Of a stretch of 11,921 bases of DNA, positions 11,625-11,921 are shown piece after piece; position 1 is the first letter of the stretch, and the number at the start of each line of letters is the position of its first letter. Both the position numbers and the translations under genes were made by a program. The notes beneath the pieces are model-generated. The model searched no databases, was not told the DNA's origin, and saw nothing but the letters and a program-made list of their open reading frames with translations. Source of the DNA: Nitrososphaerales archaeon (GTDB lineage Archaea > Thermoproteota > Nitrososphaeria > Nitrososphaerales > Gagatemarchaeaceae). The stretch spans positions 1 to 11,921 of the forward strand of contig JASHUK010000155.1 of assembly GCA_030040055.1 (NCBI GenBank). Reading direction: 5' to 3'.

Positions 11625-11921
11625 CGAAAGCGACCCCGTCTGCCCAAGCCAGTCCGCGCATATGCGTAAGCAGCAGACCCCCCTCCACTGCCTTTACTGA
11701 AACAGATGCGTCAGACATGTCATGGAGTTGATACCCTTCCCTGGGGGTTGGCCAGCCTCTCTGGTACATGGTGAGAATCGCACACGCGTTCTCTGCCGAA
11801 GCGTATGCCGCAAAGGCGGCCATCATGAATGCCAAAGACCTCCCTCTCGCCCTGCGGCTCTCCAGAGACAGGATGTGGTTCATGGTGTTGACGCTGTCTA
11901 CAATTAGGTACCGTCCGCTGC
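11611..11921 (-). CDS. RecA/KaiC-superfamily ATPase-like protein, C-terminal part, cut by window edge
   Basis: An open frame runs from the right edge to TGA at 11613-11611, giving about 103 visible codons with the N-terminus outside the window. Near the edge it reads SGRYLIVDSVNTMNHIL, where four hydrophobic residues and D-S resemble the Walker B strand of RecA/RadA/KaiC-type ATPases. A helix-rich segment follows, then alternating strands (AILTMYQRG, ASVSVKAVEGGLLLTHMRG), compatible with the second half of such a core. The Walker A motif would lie outside the window. The frame has good codon character and no competing rightward gene. It overlaps the convergent membrane-protein gene by 14 nt. 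The family is an inference from one motif and may be wrong. Confidence 0.55.
   Translation of the reverse strand, partial: SGRYLIVDSVNTMNHILSLESRRARGRSLAFMMAAFAAYASAENACAILTMYQRGWPTPREGYQLHDMSDASVSVKAVEGGLLLTHMRGLAWADGVAFVSIP

Noticed and set aside
11722..11907. Rightward open frame of 61 codons at the right edge
   Set aside because: It is antisense to the longer leftward frame that shows a Walker-B-like motif and is open to the edge. No supporting features are seen.
1..11921. CRISPR array, transposon or integrated element
   Set aside because: No regularly spaced direct repeats, terminal inverted repeats, transposase or integrase sequence was seen. The content is housekeeping throughout.

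Overview
The window is a gene-dense piece of an archaeal chromosome. It carries archaeal or archaeal/eukaryotic-type genes: PCNA, DNA primase small subunit, ribosomal proteins L44e and S27e, aIF2-alpha, Nop10, an STT3/AglB oligosaccharyltransferase and an archaeal type IA topoisomerase. The PCNA sequence reads most like Thaumarchaeota/Nitrososphaerota proteins, so I infer a member of that lineage or a nearby TACK group. This is an impression from memory, not a search result. Many genes appear to start with TTG or GTG, and several have an AT-rich TATA-like box about 26-30 nt before the start codon, which suggests leaderless transcription. I see no tRNA, rRNA, CRISPR array or mobile element, and no gene-free stretch over 300 bases.

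Left third (1-4753): a replication/translation neighbourhood split into two divergent arms by a 194-nt promoter region. The leftward arm is pcn, a PEP mutase/isocitrate lyase-family enzyme, priS, and the start of a GINS subunit gene that runs off the left edge. The rightward arm is rpl44e, rps27e, aIF2-alpha and nop10. This matches a neighbourhood long noted in archaea that links replication and translation genes. The enzyme gene between pcn and priS is the unexpected member.

Middle (4729-8698, minus strand): aglB, encoding the catalytic subunit of N-glycosylation, converges on and overlaps the end of nop10. Upstream of it is a gcvT-gcvH pair for the glycine cleavage system, with a clear TATA box before gcvT.

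Right third (8798-11921): a 58-residue zinc-ribbon protein is encoded directly in front of topA (TAG immediately followed by ATG). Next come a three-helix membrane protein of unknown function and, convergent with it and cut by the window edge, the C-terminal part of what looks like a RecA/KaiC-superfamily ATPase.

The most notable non-coding features are compact palindromes placed between presumed promoters and start codons (before the mutase gene, aglB and the zinc-ribbon/topA pair), and two tandem hairpins plus a 7-codon mini-ORF in front of aIF2-alpha. I did not find an obviously new multi-gene system. The best candidates for something undescribed are these start-proximal dyads, the topA-linked zinc ribbon and the small membrane protein.
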